A stretch of DNA of 64,000 nucleotides, from positions 67,986,220 to 68,050,219 of the forward strand of contig OY282609.1 in the NCBI GenBank assembly GCA_958298945.1, written 5' to 3'. Positions 49,350 through 59,376 of this stretch are shown here, piece by piece. Below the pieces are notes generated by a model. The model ran no database searches and had not been told where the DNA came from. It was given only the letters and a program-made list of their open reading frames with translations. The number at the start of each line of letters is the position of its first letter. Position 1 is the stretch's first letter. A program made the position numbers and the translations under genes. Source of the DNA: Atherix ibis (lineage: Eukaryota; Arthropoda; Insecta; Diptera; Athericidae).

Positions 49350-49954
49350 TTGAAGATGTCGAAAAGTTCTGTTACCTTGGCAGCATGCTCAGCAAGGATG
49401 GTTGAATTGAAACAGACATCCAAACGCGCATCAACAAGGCGCGACAAGCGTTCACCTCACTTGGGAACGTGTGGCGTTCCAACCACCTCTCCATATCACT
49501 CAAACTTCGAATATTCAACTCAAACGTCAAGCCAGTCCTGCTGCACGGCTGCGAAACATGGAAAGTAACCGACAGCACGACTCGTAAGCCTCAAACATTT
49601 GTGAACAGATGCTTGAGGCGTATAAGCAAGATCTTCTGGCCGAACTGGATAACGAACGATGAGCTGCTTCTTCTCACGAAGCAAATACCCCTGCTAGCTG
49701 ACATCAAACGCAGGAAACGGAGTTGGATTGGCCACATCTTGCGAAAACCACCTACGGACATTGCAAGGATGGCACTAGATTGGAACTCACAAGGCAATCG
49801 CAGCAGAGGACGACCAAGGACCACTTGGAGAAGATCAGTCGAGCGTGAACACCAACAAATTGGCAAGTCATGGTCGGAAGTGAAAAGGCTAGCCCAAGAC
49901 AGAAGCAGATGGAGAGAGTTCACAGAGTCTCTAGTGCCGCTATATGCTCCATAG
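49350..49954 (+). pseudogene. C-terminal domain of RTE-like copy 2
   Basis: After a frameshift near 49330, text such as EDVEKFCYLGSMLSKDG appears (49193-49405 frame). The frame 49469-49954 is open for 161 codons: WRSNHLSISLKLRIFNSNVK, CETWKVTDSTTRKPQTFVNR, WPNWITNDELLLLTKQIPLL, KRRKRSWIGHILRKPPTDIA, GNRSRGRPRTTWRRSVEREH and WREFTESLVPLYAP to the stop at 49952-49954. The W-IGH-LRKP and RGRPRTTWRR motifs are the typical ending of RTE-type proteins. Copy 1 shows the same end with more damage. Confidence 0.85.
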
Positions 49955-50066
49955 GAGCGACTGTGTCTCATGTCTATGTGTATAAAAATGCATATATGTG
50001 TTATGTAAAAATTTTACAATAACGTAGAAATGAAAAACCTATCAAATAAAAAAAAATAAAAAAAAC

Positions 50067-53000
50067 ATATGTAGTACTCCATCAGTTAGTCCTTGTTTTT
50101 TAACTATATTACCTCCCCTATACGAGCTTTAAAAATTTCTATTTTTTTTCTGTTGAAAAATTTGTTCCTTGAAATTTTTTGTCCATTTGAGTTATTTGTT
50201 CTGTTTCAGAGTCATATATTGTGTTCTCCTTACAACTTTTCTATTTTTTATTTAAATTTTCTCAACAATATCCATTATTCCTTACTCCACAAGTACATAT
50301 ACGTATATATTAACTTTTTTTTCCTCTAATTAAATTTTCTTTAAAAGAAGAAAAATTGATGCAAAACAAATGGTCACGAAACAAATTCAAAATGAAATTA
50401 AAGAAAAAAAAATTACTAAAATATATTAAAAGAAAAAAAATTATACTAAATGAGAAAAAATGGAAATATCCTTTTTGGTATATGTTTTTTTCCGTTCACT
50501 ATTCTTTAACAAAACAAAAAAAATATATATATGCAATATAAAACAAACAGAAAATTAAAAAGAAAATCCAACTCAGGACAAGACAATACTCCTAGTGATA
50601 TATTGTAGTTAGGACTAGCAGTACAGCTAGTAGTCAGCAGTCTCAACTGGTCACTATACCTACTATAAGGGGTGGAGAGATGAGTCTCTGCTATCCCATA
50701 TTATCTGTTATAGTCTTTTTTAATATTGTTGTTTTTAGTCTTAATATTCTTGCAACTCATGGAGCAATTTTTCCAAGTTTATTTATTTTCCTTCATTTCC
50801 ACTAAGAGTCCAGCTCAAACCCATATTTTAGTGTGAGCATATCAACCCTGCATACTCTATTAACTGACCGATGACCACCCTAAGCATTTTTTTTCCTGAT
50901 TCTCTCATCAACTTCCCTAACTCCCTTTTTAGTATTATTTCATTTTCAAACACCTTCTAGCTCCACCAATAACTAGTGCTTTCATACTTTTTTTTGTTCA
51001 TTTCATTTCTATTTTTTCCATTGGAAATTTTTTTTCTGTAATATTTCTTCTAGGTTTCTTCTTTCTTTTGCACAATTTTTTATCCTTTTTGTACATATAC
51101 TATGTGTAGATGTCCTATATATTTTTATCATTCTTTTAGTTTTTCCATTTGTTTTTTGCCGTTCAATTTCAATGATAGGATTTTGAAAAAAGACAGCAAA
51201 AAATATATATTATATATTCGCTATTTTCATTTTTTTTTTTTGTAATTTTAATTTAATTTTTTCTCTTTTACTGGATTTTTTGTATTTTATTTTTATCAAG
51301 GATATTTTCCACCAAGTATGGGTGGTGGTAAATTGTAGCGAATAAAATAATACAGTGACACAAACAGACAGATAGAAAATCTGACAAACAGGCCAGGCAG
51401 GAAAGTCCAGTAAACAGAGATGCAGGTTAAGGGAGATCGAGAAAATGGTGGATAGATAGTAAGGGTCGAATAATATACCATCTACGACCGTGGGGACATA
51501 TAAGAAGAAAAGAAAATCTTTTTTAATTGCATTTTCTGCTTGAAATGAATTAATTAATTCGTTATCGTTGCTTTTTATGTTATTTTCACAAAAGTATTTT
51601 TCTCTATCTACCCTCACAATTTTTAAAATGGAACTTTTTTTTTTGACCGCCCACTATATTTTTCTCCAACCACGTTATTGTTGTAGATGTTCTATTTTTT
51701 TTTTTAATTTCTATTTATATTTCTTAGTAATTATCAAATTTCTATTAGACGAAAATTTGGTCTATCAGGTTTTAATTTTTATTTTATTATTTTTATTTGA
51801 TAAAAGAACTTTATATAACAGCACAAAAACTATTTTTCTAATAGGAATTATAGAAAATTATGCGAGGTTTACTAATTATAAAGGAATTTAGAACATCTCT
51901 ATTAAATTGAAAGCTTTAATGAAGGAAAATTTGTATTGTTATTTACGAAATAGTAAAAGTGCTGATTATTTTCGATTATTATGTAGTCTTTTGAAAAGCA
52001 AACAAAACATTATGAAAGTTTTAAGAAAAAGATTGTAATATACTCATTATTTAAAAGGTTATAGGGAGTAAAGAAAAATTAGTCGAAGAAGAGGAAGAAA
52101 ATTCCTTTTTTTTTTTTGTTAAATAAAAATTGTTAGAAATTGAAATGAGCAAGGCAACACCATAAAAGAAAAACTTTGCAATTTTCCCCAAAACTTTTTC
52201 TTACGAAACGAACTTTCAAAATGAATTTTATTATATGTTAAAAGTGATTGCCTTTCAAATAATGTGTAAACTTTTTTTTTGCTTTTGTGCTTTTCTGAAT
52301 TTGTTCATACTGTCCTTGTAAAATGCCCGCTCCATTGGATAAGGGATAAAAAGTGTTTTTTCCGCCGACATTCACTATTCTATTCTTAGTAAATATTGAT
52401 GGTTTTCATTTTTTGTTTTTGTCTCCTTTTTTTGATTGGTTGTATAATTTCTTTTCTTAGTGTTCTTTTTTTAATTTCCATTGTAAGAATAAACAAATGG
52501 AATAAAGACAAAATAAAGGAAAATTATACATAATAGCATGTATTTTAAAATAAATTTGAGAAGAGTAAAAGCTATGGAAAATTTTATAAAATACCACCTA
52601 TAATCCCTCTCACTATTCTATGTCTCTAATTCCAGAAATACATACATATACTAACAATTCTTGTGATAAAATGAAAATAATTAATTCAATTAAATTTTTT
52701 CCATTTCTGTTGACTTCAAATAATTAAAATTCATTTTATGTTTTCATTAAGATTTGAATCTATTGTTGAAATTTCCCTTCATTTGTTTCAAAAGATTTCT
52801 AATTTTCATCTAGGATTTGTTTGGGATTTTCCAGGACAATTTTTTTTTTTTGTTCGTTACTTCTGCTGAATTTAATTTAAAAGTACATTTATTAAAATTA
52901 TTCATACTTAAGACTTTTTTAACTAATGAACTTCATTATTATCATTATTTTTTTTATTTTTTTTTTTGGATTTATAAAAATTTAATAGATTTTATTTGGA

Positions 53001-54519
53001 TTCTTAAATAAATAATAATTAATGGAAAACAATTAAGCTTTTACGAAAAACTTTAAGGCAATTTTAAAAAGTCATCGGAAAGTATATTTTCTTAATAATA
53101 TAGTTTTTATTTATATATGACAATAATTAAACGCCATTTTTATTTTTGAAATAATTACTAATCTTTTTATGGAAGAACAAACACTTATTCACTTTTGCAT
53201 TTATATCACTTATAAAAATAATCGTTTTTTTTTATGCATTAATCTGAATGAAAATCTTTTGTAAAAATAAATTCGAAGGGATGTATGAAAGGCGGAATAT
53301 TTTAAAAATAAGGTGATATCCTTACTAAGTATACAATATTATTTCGCTATAGCATTTCAATAAACGAGTACATTTTATATTCGAAAACGTTCATTGTGGC
53401 ATCAGACGATTTTTCAATAAAGCATATCGAATCTAAAATTGAATATAAATCCCTCGAGATTGTAGAAACGATTCACACAAAATGAAACACATCAGATTCT
53501 GTTAAATTGAATAATGATATTCAATATTATGCCATATATTTTTTTGCCGGCTTGATGCTCGTCCTTTTAGATTTCGCCATTTTCTTTTTTTTAAATTTCA
53601 ATAAAGTTTTCCAATATGCAAATATGGTATATCATATGTGTATGTTAACCAATGAATATGGGTTCGAAGCAATAATATGAAATCGCAGATTCATTTTCAT
53701 TTTTTTAAATGTTATATTTTTCTATATACTAGAATGGGTATGGATTTAGGCTTCTTTAAGGGATGTAGAAAAAATATTAAAATTGTTCATATAAATAATG
53801 ATTTCCGCTGAGCTATCGACTTTTAATTTTATTAGAAATAATTAAAAAAAAATTATCAATATTAATCGATAATATTTGTTAAATAATTTTGTTAACAAAA
53901 TATGAAAAATTGAGAATTTTGCGTGAAAAATAAAATGATGAATTTTGCACCTCTACTAATCAAAAACTATTTGAGAATATTTTATTTGTATCCTTTTTAT
54001 GCAATCTGCCGCTATTCTAAAATAACACGATGATTTTTAAATAGCAGGAATAGTAAAACAATATAGAAAAAGGAGTAAACTTCCATCGATGATTCCTTAC
54101 ATAATGAGATTTACTCTAAGTTTAATTTCTTAATCTTGTGTCCATTGACTCTTCAAGTGTCTATATATGTTTTCTTAAAAGAGGATTGTTATAGAATGAC
54201 AGTCGACTATTAAATTTTTTCTAACAAGTAACGAAAGCACATAATAATATTTAGTACATAATATGAGATTGGAGAAATTCGATTCGATGGGATTGGTATG
54301 CCTGATTGACCCCCAGAGTTCTAGTCCATATGTCGATATGGGTCTTATTTCTGTACTGTATATAAGTTATTCCCTATCGACTATCGGTTTTGACCGTTAA
54401 TATTAAAGTATTTGTGGGACAATATTGTTAATATGATTGAAAAGGAATGTTTCTTGAAAAATAGTAAAAGTCACATAAACACTTATTCGTACTCATAATT
54501 TAGAAAATATAAGAAACAT
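50067..54519. other. 4.4-kb AT-rich spacer with T-rich strand bias, no gene
   Basis: The plus strand between about 50080 and 51200 is visibly T- and TC-rich, with many poly-T runs. The longest frames (51210-51617 minus; 51568-51891 plus) are biased products of this composition. No domain, RNA gene or element end was recognised. Confidence 0.5.
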
Positions 54520-54877
54520 ATTTGTGCTTAATTAAAGTTTATAAAATTTATATATTAAAAAGTAAAATTAAATAAAATTCTCTTAAAAGTTAGATTTTCA
54601 TAAAAGTTTTATAGCTACCAAGAATTTTCTTACAATACTCGATCCTTTCCGGGTAATTTTTGAAGTCTTTTTCGCATATTTTGAGCTGCAATTCTGCCAT
54701 TATTTGATAGATGTTGGCTTTCAAATTGAAGGATTATTTGCGTAAACATCTTATACAGCCTTACAAGAAAATGTCTGACGGCATCAAAGCGTATGATCTT
54801 GGAGGTGAAATAATATCACAAAGTCCCGGAATTTTTAATGCAATGGAGCCAAAATATGTTGCGTTTAAAATCATATA

Positions 54878-56146
54878 CCACCTTGATAAAAAAGTGTGGC
54901 GCTACCATCGTTCCGATTTGAGTTCTGTTTTTTTTTGTTGAGTTGGTAAATCTGTTGTTGATATTCCCTCTAAATCTTAGCGTAATAGCTTGACATTTGC
55001 AAAAGTTACGTAGCCAAGAGTACATCCATCTCTGTGTGTGTTGGCGATTTTTCACAATTTTAGAAATGGATTTAAATTTTTAACAACGAACTTGTATTAA
55101 ATTTTACGTAAAAAACTCATTTAATGGTGCGCGAACGTTGGAATAGTTGGAAAAGTGTTTCGGCAACGATTCTCTAAAGAAAACGTTCGTTTAGCTGTGG
55201 CACGAACGGTTCAAAAGTGGTCGTGAGGCAATCGAAGATGATGAACACAGCGGCAGATAAAGTAAAAGAAATGTTGGTCAATAACCGCAAATTAACCATC
55301 AGAGAGATAGCAGAGGACTTAAACATTGCCTATGGATCCGTCCAAGACATTTTGGTTAATGATTGGAGTTTCCGTCGTGTAGCAGTAAAGTGTGTGCCAA
55401 AAGACCTCAATTTCATGCAAGAAAGAGACCGTGTTGACGTCGCAAAAGACATGATTTGCGAGGCTGAATCCGATCCCACATTCATCAAAAGGATCATTAC
55501 TGGAGACGAGACGTGGATTTATGAGTACGACACGCAATCCAGACATCAGGCAAGTGAATGGCGTTCACCAAATCAGTCGAGACCAAAAAAACCACGTCGT
55601 TTTCAGTCAAAAAAGAAGGCAATGCTCACGGTTTTCATGGATTACAAGGGTTTAGTGCATCACGAATTTTTGCCAAAAGGCCGGACAGTAAACAAAGAGT
55701 ATTATTTGGGCGTTATGAGACGTTTCCGTGAAGCAATTCGCCGAAAGAGACCAGAATTGTGGGCAGAAAACTCGTGGATTTTGCACCATGATAACGCACC
55801 GTCGTACACTGCCATCATTATTCGTAATTTTTTGACGAAAAATGCAAGAAATACCATCCAACAACCACCGAATTCACCTGATTTAGCTCCCTGTGACTTC
55901 TTTCTGTTCAATCAAGTTAAAAAATCATTACGGGGAACGCGTTTCAACAGCCGAGAGGAAGTAATGGAAAAATCGCAGGAAGCACTGATGGACATACCGA
56001 AAACCGAATATAAAAAATGTTTCGAGGATTGGATCAAGCGCTGGCATAAGTGTGTTAAAGTCGATGGGGATTACTTTAGATTTAGATGAATAAACTTGTA
56101 TTTTTAATTTTCTGAATAAATTCCGGTAACTTTTTGATCAAGGTGG
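54878..56146 (+). mobile_element. mariner element inserted in Tc1-like relic 3
   Basis: The terminal repeats begin CCACCTTGATAAAAAAGT on the left and, on the other strand, CCACCTTGATCAAAAAGT on the right. TA dinucleotides flank it at 54876-54877 and 56147-56148. The length of 1269 bp is normal for mariner. The transposase (55066-56089) is open for its last 290 codons but carries stops near its start. This is a fourth mariner lineage, with signature text such as RRVAVKCVPKDL. The relic at 13362-13882 appears to be a distant relative. Confidence 0.92.
55066..56089 (+). pseudogene. mariner transposase, catalytic region intact, N terminus broken
   Basis: The family start is probably the ATG at 55066 (MDLNF), but codon 6 is TAA, with more stops at codons 27 and 43. 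A small deletion after HSGR shifts the frame. From 55217 the frame is open to the TGA at 56087-56089 (290 codons). Within that stretch IRE then YGSVQDIL is the second DNA-binding helix region, VKCVPKDL the linker, TGDETW the first catalytic aspartate (residue 97), HHDNAPSY the second (192) and SPDLAPCDFFLF the third (227). There are 34 residues between the last two, the D34D spacing of mariners. The C terminus is KRWHKCVKVDGDYFRFR. A shortened protein lacking the first DNA-binding helices could be made if transcribed. It is unlikely to transpose alone. Confidence 0.85.
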
Positions 56147-56895
56147 TATAGTCCAGATTAAAATGTTTAAGTTTAGGCCAAGAAAACATTCTCTTCTTAT
56201 TTATTTTCAAAGAAATTTCAGAATACACTGGGTTTTTGACGTATCTATAAAACGAGAAATAACCCCCATCGCTGAAAAAATGGTAGATCAGTATCTTTGT
56301 AGAAAGTTTGTATAATTGTACTATATTGTACTCGTATGTATTATAGTTAAACGCTTAGATTAAAGAATACGTGGATAGGCCCCTACCGTATATATATAAG
56401 CATTTTTTTGTCCAAACTATTACAAAGGGATATTGTTGTCAAAATTTTTTATGTAGACATGACACCCACTGCCATCTTGTTGTCGTAATAGAAATTTGTT
56501 GAATTGCAAAAGAATAATGTATATTCATTTTAATTCATCTATTGGAAACAAAAATACAATTTAAATACAACGATAGGCAATTTTTATTTTTTGTATAATC
56601 TTTTGATACGAAATGGAATTCTATTTTAGGGTTATTATTTATTTCGTAAATATTAATCAAATATAAAGCGCTTCAATTTTTTAGACTTTCGGAGAGTTTG
56701 AAAACTTTAATTCTTCATGAAAGTGGAGACTTAAGAGCTATTCTTGTCATTTGTGAAGTTTTATTTTGGCACATCGGAAAGTGCAATTAAAAGTGTTTTT
56801 TTTTTACATATTTACAAGTATTTACGAAAAAGTAAGTATTTTTATAAATAGTTATATATTTGATAAAACTTAATACGAAGTTTTTATTTCAGAAA

Positions 56896-56963
56896 ATGAA
56901 GTGTTTTATGATTAATTGCTGCTCAACCGAAGAAAAGAGGAAACCGGGAATTTCTTTCTTTCG
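56896..56963 (+). pseudogene. First coding exon of a THAP-domain protein, rest missing
   Basis: The ATG at 56896 begins MKCFMINCC and continues STEEKRKPGISFFR before a splice donor (GTAAGT at 56964). The N-terminal MxCxxxxC cysteines and the GISFFR ending fit the first half of a THAP zinc finger (C2CH type). In many THAP genes an intron falls at this point. Upstream, a 61-bp intron with consensus ends (GTAAGT at 56832, TTTATTTCAG ending at 56892) sits in the 5' untranslated region, four bases before the ATG. Downstream I found no convincing continuation of the domain (the conserved P, W and CxxH) before the poly(A) signal. Confidence 0.5.
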
Positions 56964-57220
56964 GTAAGTTGACATTTTCATTTTTACTAACCAAAATAAC
57001 AAATATTTAGTTTGTGATGTGCCTAAATGGCTATTAGTGATTTATTTTATCCAAAAAGTGATGAAAAAGTGAAAAGTTGGTAATTAAATAAATGTAAACA
57101 AATCCGATGTTGACAGTTCAATGTTTACCAGAAAATAGTTCAGTGCCGGTGTACGTAAAGTGTGTGTAAGAAAGTTTAAGGTACCGGATTTTTCACTCTA
57201 TTTTTTATTGTGTTAAAATA

Positions 57221-57226
57221 AATAAA
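57221..57226 (+). promoter_or_regulatory. Candidate polyadenylation signal (AATAAA)
   Basis: AATAAA lies about 260 bases after the THAP exon, on the same strand and inside the same inverted ends. In AT-rich DNA the hexamer occurs often by chance, so its use is only inferred from the nearby splice signals. Confidence 0.3.
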
Positions 57227-57920
57227 GTATATTCTTCGGTAGGCTTATTATTTAAATAAATTTGTTATTATAATGCATTTACAACACAATATTGTTTTCT
57301 TTTTTTTTAAATATTAATTATTAATTTTTTAAGTACATTAAATTTTTCATCTTGCAATTTAGTTTTAAAGCATTTCCTTTAATGTTGTATACGATTATCT
57401 TCTTATTGTGCATATACAATAATTGTTTTCATATAATCAAATAACTTACAATTTATTTTGTTATATACTCTTCCACTTTATAATTCTGTTTTAATAAATA
57501 ATCTATAGTGAAATATCTAATAAATAAATAAATAATATTTTAAAATAGAATACTGTGTTTTATTGCAAATTTCCAAAACTAATTTCATCAAACAACAAAA
57601 TTCGCAATATCAAAAAATCTGTTTCTTTACGCATAAATGACATCACATATGAAAATGGTTTTGAACAAACCGCTTCAACCGCATACTGAACTTTTAAATT
57701 GGCCCCCAATGATTTACGCCGTTTCTGTTGTATTGCATGTGTGTGCGTTCTACGAATGTATTGCCAACAAAATTTGGACAGAATTTTTGTGTAGAGGCCT
57801 ATCCAGTTCTTCTTTAATCGAAGGTTAAACGATCTATAATATGACGTGAAACCAGCTTAGATGACGTATATATTTGGCAGCTGTCAAATGACAAGGCTAT
57901 ACTTTCCGAACCACACAATG

Positions 57921-57944
57921 AATAATAATAATAATAATAATAAT
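57921..57944. repeat. (AAT)8 microsatellite, 3' tail of the RTE element
   Basis: Eight AAT triplets sit exactly at the 3' end of the element (minus strand ATT repeats after AATAAAGGCT). They are best read as its 3' tail rather than an unrelated microsatellite. Confidence 0.9.
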
Positions 57945-57988
57945 AGCCTTTATTTAACAATCTTAGAAGAAAGTTACTATCACTTATG

Positions 57989-58408
57989 TTAATTGACACC
58001 GGTTTTGAGATTGTCTTGCGTTTCCGCAAAGGCCTCCCCTAGAGCTTGCCACACTTTCCGGTCATGAGTCGTCCTCTTCCAAGTAGCACCGGCTATTTTC
58101 CGAATATCGTCCTCCCATCTCAGAAGCTGCCTCCCTTTCTTTCTTTTATTTTGTCTTGGACACCATTCGGTTGCATCCTTAGCCCATTTTTCTTGTTTAC
58201 TCCTCATCATATGACCTGCCCAACTCCATTTTAATTTTCTTATGCAGTATTTTACATCGTTAATTTTAGTTTGGTTATGTAATGTTCCTAGTTTTACTTT
58301 GTCTCTTAACTTGACTTTGAGCATACTTCGCTCCATGCTGTGTTGACAGGTTTCTAGTTTGTGTAAGTTTTGTTTTGTTAGACTCCAAGTTTGACATCCG
58401 TATGTCAT
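57989..58408 (-). pseudogene. C-terminal domain of the AAT-tailed RTE element
   Basis: The open frame of 139 codons begins MTYGCQTWSLTKQNLHKLET and contains RSMLKVKLRDKVK, then LKWSWAGHMMRSKQEKWAKD, EWCPRQNKRKKGRQLLRWED, DIRKIAGATWKR and WQALGEAFAETQD to the stop. The WSWAGHMMR and W.P..., RW.DDIRK pattern is the conserved C-terminal end of BovB-like and other RTE proteins. It follows the 58405-58998 frame after a short frameshift at about 58410-58440, where QVPLIPVFYLS replaces the expected link. It differs in sequence from the C terminus of the other RTE-like copies. Confidence 0.85.
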
Positions 58409-58998
58409 GATAGGTAGAATACAGGAATAAGTGGTACCTGCGGGTTTTTGACAATTTCTTTAAGAGACCAGTATCTTTTCCATGATAATTGTACTCTGTA
58501 GTTTATTTCTTTGGTTGTAAGGTCTTTTGGTGATATTATCTGTCCTAGGTATGTATATTCATCGGCGTACTCTATTTTGTTGCCGTTGACTGTAATGGTG
58601 ATTTTGTCCGAATAAGACATTACTTTGGTTTTTGTTTTATTCATGGAGAGTCCGACTTTATCACTTTCGTACACCAACTGTTCAAGCATTGCTTGCAGGC
58701 TTCTCGGGTCTTCAGAGATTAGAATTAGATCGTCTGCAAATCTTAAATGGTTTAGTTGCATTCCGTTAATGTTTAGTCCATATTGACTCCATTCGAGACG
58801 TCTAAATATATATTCAAGCACCGCCGAGAAAAGTTTGGGTGATAGTGGGTCTCCCTGTCGGACTCCTCTTTTTATAGGGAAGTATACACCTACTCTTTCT
58901 GTTCTTATTTTCTCTTTCATGTTCTTGTATATATTTTTAACCATTTGTATGTACTTGTTTTCAACCTCTTGTGTTGTAAGCGCTTCCCATATTTTTGT
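58405..58998 (-). pseudogene. Reverse transcriptase C-terminal half of the AAT-tailed RTE element
   Basis: From the mariner junction (58998) the frame reads TKIWEALTTQEVENKYIQMV, then GVYFPIKRGVRQGDPLSPKL, LFSAVLEYIFRRLEW, LNHLRFADDLILIS with the catalytic FADD box, MLEQLVYESDKVGLSMNKTK and YTYLGQIISPKDLTTKEINY. The block is free of stops. The residues upstream in the open frame (58999-59061) belong to the mariner fragment, so the methionine at 59061 is not a start. The text resembles insect and BovB-type RTE elements. Confidence 0.87.
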
Positions 58999-58999
58999 A

Positions 59000-59376
59000 A
59001 CAGTTCGGCTGAAAAGTTTATAATATGACACAGTAAAAATATTTTTTTTTGCAAAATTCATTTTTATTATTCAACATAGTTGCCTTCGAGGGCGATACAG
59101 CGATTATAGCGATCTTCCAACTTTTCGATACCATATTTATAGTACTCTTCCGGTTTTGCCTCAAAATAGGCCTCAGTTTCGGCAATCACTTCATTATCGG
59201 TCTTAAATTTCTTGCCAGCGAGCATTCTCTTGAGGTCTGCAAACAGGAAAAAGTCGCTGGGGGCCAGATCTGGAGAATACGGTGGATGGGGAAGCAATTC
59301 GTAGCCCAATTCATTGACTTTGACCATCGTTTTCATCGACTTGTCACACGTTGCATTGTCTTGGTGAAACAACACT
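59000..59376 (-). mobile_element. One-ended irritans-type mariner fragment inside the RTE element
   Basis: The minus strand carries the last third of an irritans-type transposase followed by its 3' end. The fragment stops at the terminal repeat (plus strand ACAGTTCGGCTGAAAAG from 59000), abutting a TA at 58998-58999. The other junction (about 59376) falls inside the coding region (AAGTGTTGTTTCACCAAG), next to a TA in the RTE sequence. The 5' two-thirds are missing although the RTE sequence on both sides is almost uninterrupted. This fits insertion of a full element followed by an internal deletion that reached one end, or insertion of an already broken copy. Confidence 0.8.
59067..59375 (-). 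pseudogene. mariner transposase C-terminal fragment (irritans type)
   Basis: The 102 residues start MLFHQDNATCDKSMKTM, holding the second catalytic aspartate, pass ELGYELLPHPPYSPDLAPSD and FFLFADLKRMLAGKKFKTDN with the third, and end GIEKLEDRYNRCIALEGNYV then E and a stop. The text is very close to Himar-like irritans mariners. The first aspartate block and the whole DNA-binding domain are absent. The frame is clean, so the copy is younger than the three broken mariners near the left end. Confidence 0.88.

Larger units (their letters stand above)
47964..50066 (+). mobile_element. RTE-like non-LTR retrotransposon, copy 2, 5' truncated
   Basis: Same family as the element at 383-3419, in the opposite orientation. 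Sequence identity starts at about 47964 (AAAGGAAAGAGTGGATCCGC), inside the linker after the endonuclease, so the 5' third is missing. This fits incomplete reverse transcription. The 3' end matches copy 1 through the CATATATGTGTTATGTAAAA untranslated stretch and ends in AAATAAAAAAAAATAAAAAA (about 50043-50066). It retains the FRPNRSCIDHINSL segment that copy 1 has lost. It is broken by a hairpin and tandem duplication at 48899-48992 and by small frameshifts. Confidence 0.88.
54520..56310 (-). mobile_element. Tc1-like (DDE_3) transposon relic 3, split by a mariner
   Basis: The right part (56149-56310, minus strand) codes FFSDGGYFSFYRYVKN, the first catalytic block, then a stretch ending PKLKHFNLDYM. 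Here the mariner at 54878-56146 interrupts. The left part (54640-54876) continues with FGSIALKIPG, IISPPRSYALMPSDIFL (third-aspartate block) followed by a stop, then FNLKANI, MAELQLKICEKDF and NYPERI, the usual C terminus. The second-aspartate block is not readable. Removal of the mariner joins LDYM to the next coding text with little loss. The edge near 54560 shares AAAAGTAAAATTAAATAAAA with relic 1. Confidence 0.65.
56338..57843 (+). mobile_element. Possible P-like DNA transposon with a THAP exon
   Basis: Segments near the two ends are inverted copies. On the left, at about 56340-56387, the sequence is TATTATAG, then GATTAAAGAA, then GGATAGGCCCCTAC. On the right, at about 57788-57843 on the other strand, it is TATTATAG, GATTAAAGAA, GGATAGGCCTCTAC, with small gaps between. 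Further inside, TGTCCAAA also recurs in inverted form. Between the ends lies the start of a THAP-type protein with splice signals (56896-56963) and a polyadenylation signal (57221). THAP domains are the DNA-binding domain of P-element transposases, so a P-like non-autonomous element is a reasonable reading. No catalytic domain is seen and I could not confirm an 8-bp target duplication. A host THAP gene fragment is the main alternative. Confidence 0.4.

Noticed and set aside
51210..51617. 135-codon frame, minus strand
   Set aside because: Low-complexity T-rich region gives long biased frames on both strands.
58999..59061. N-terminal extension of the RTE reverse transcriptase frame (MNFAKKNIF...)
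   Set aside because: These bases are the end of the mariner fragment read through by chance.
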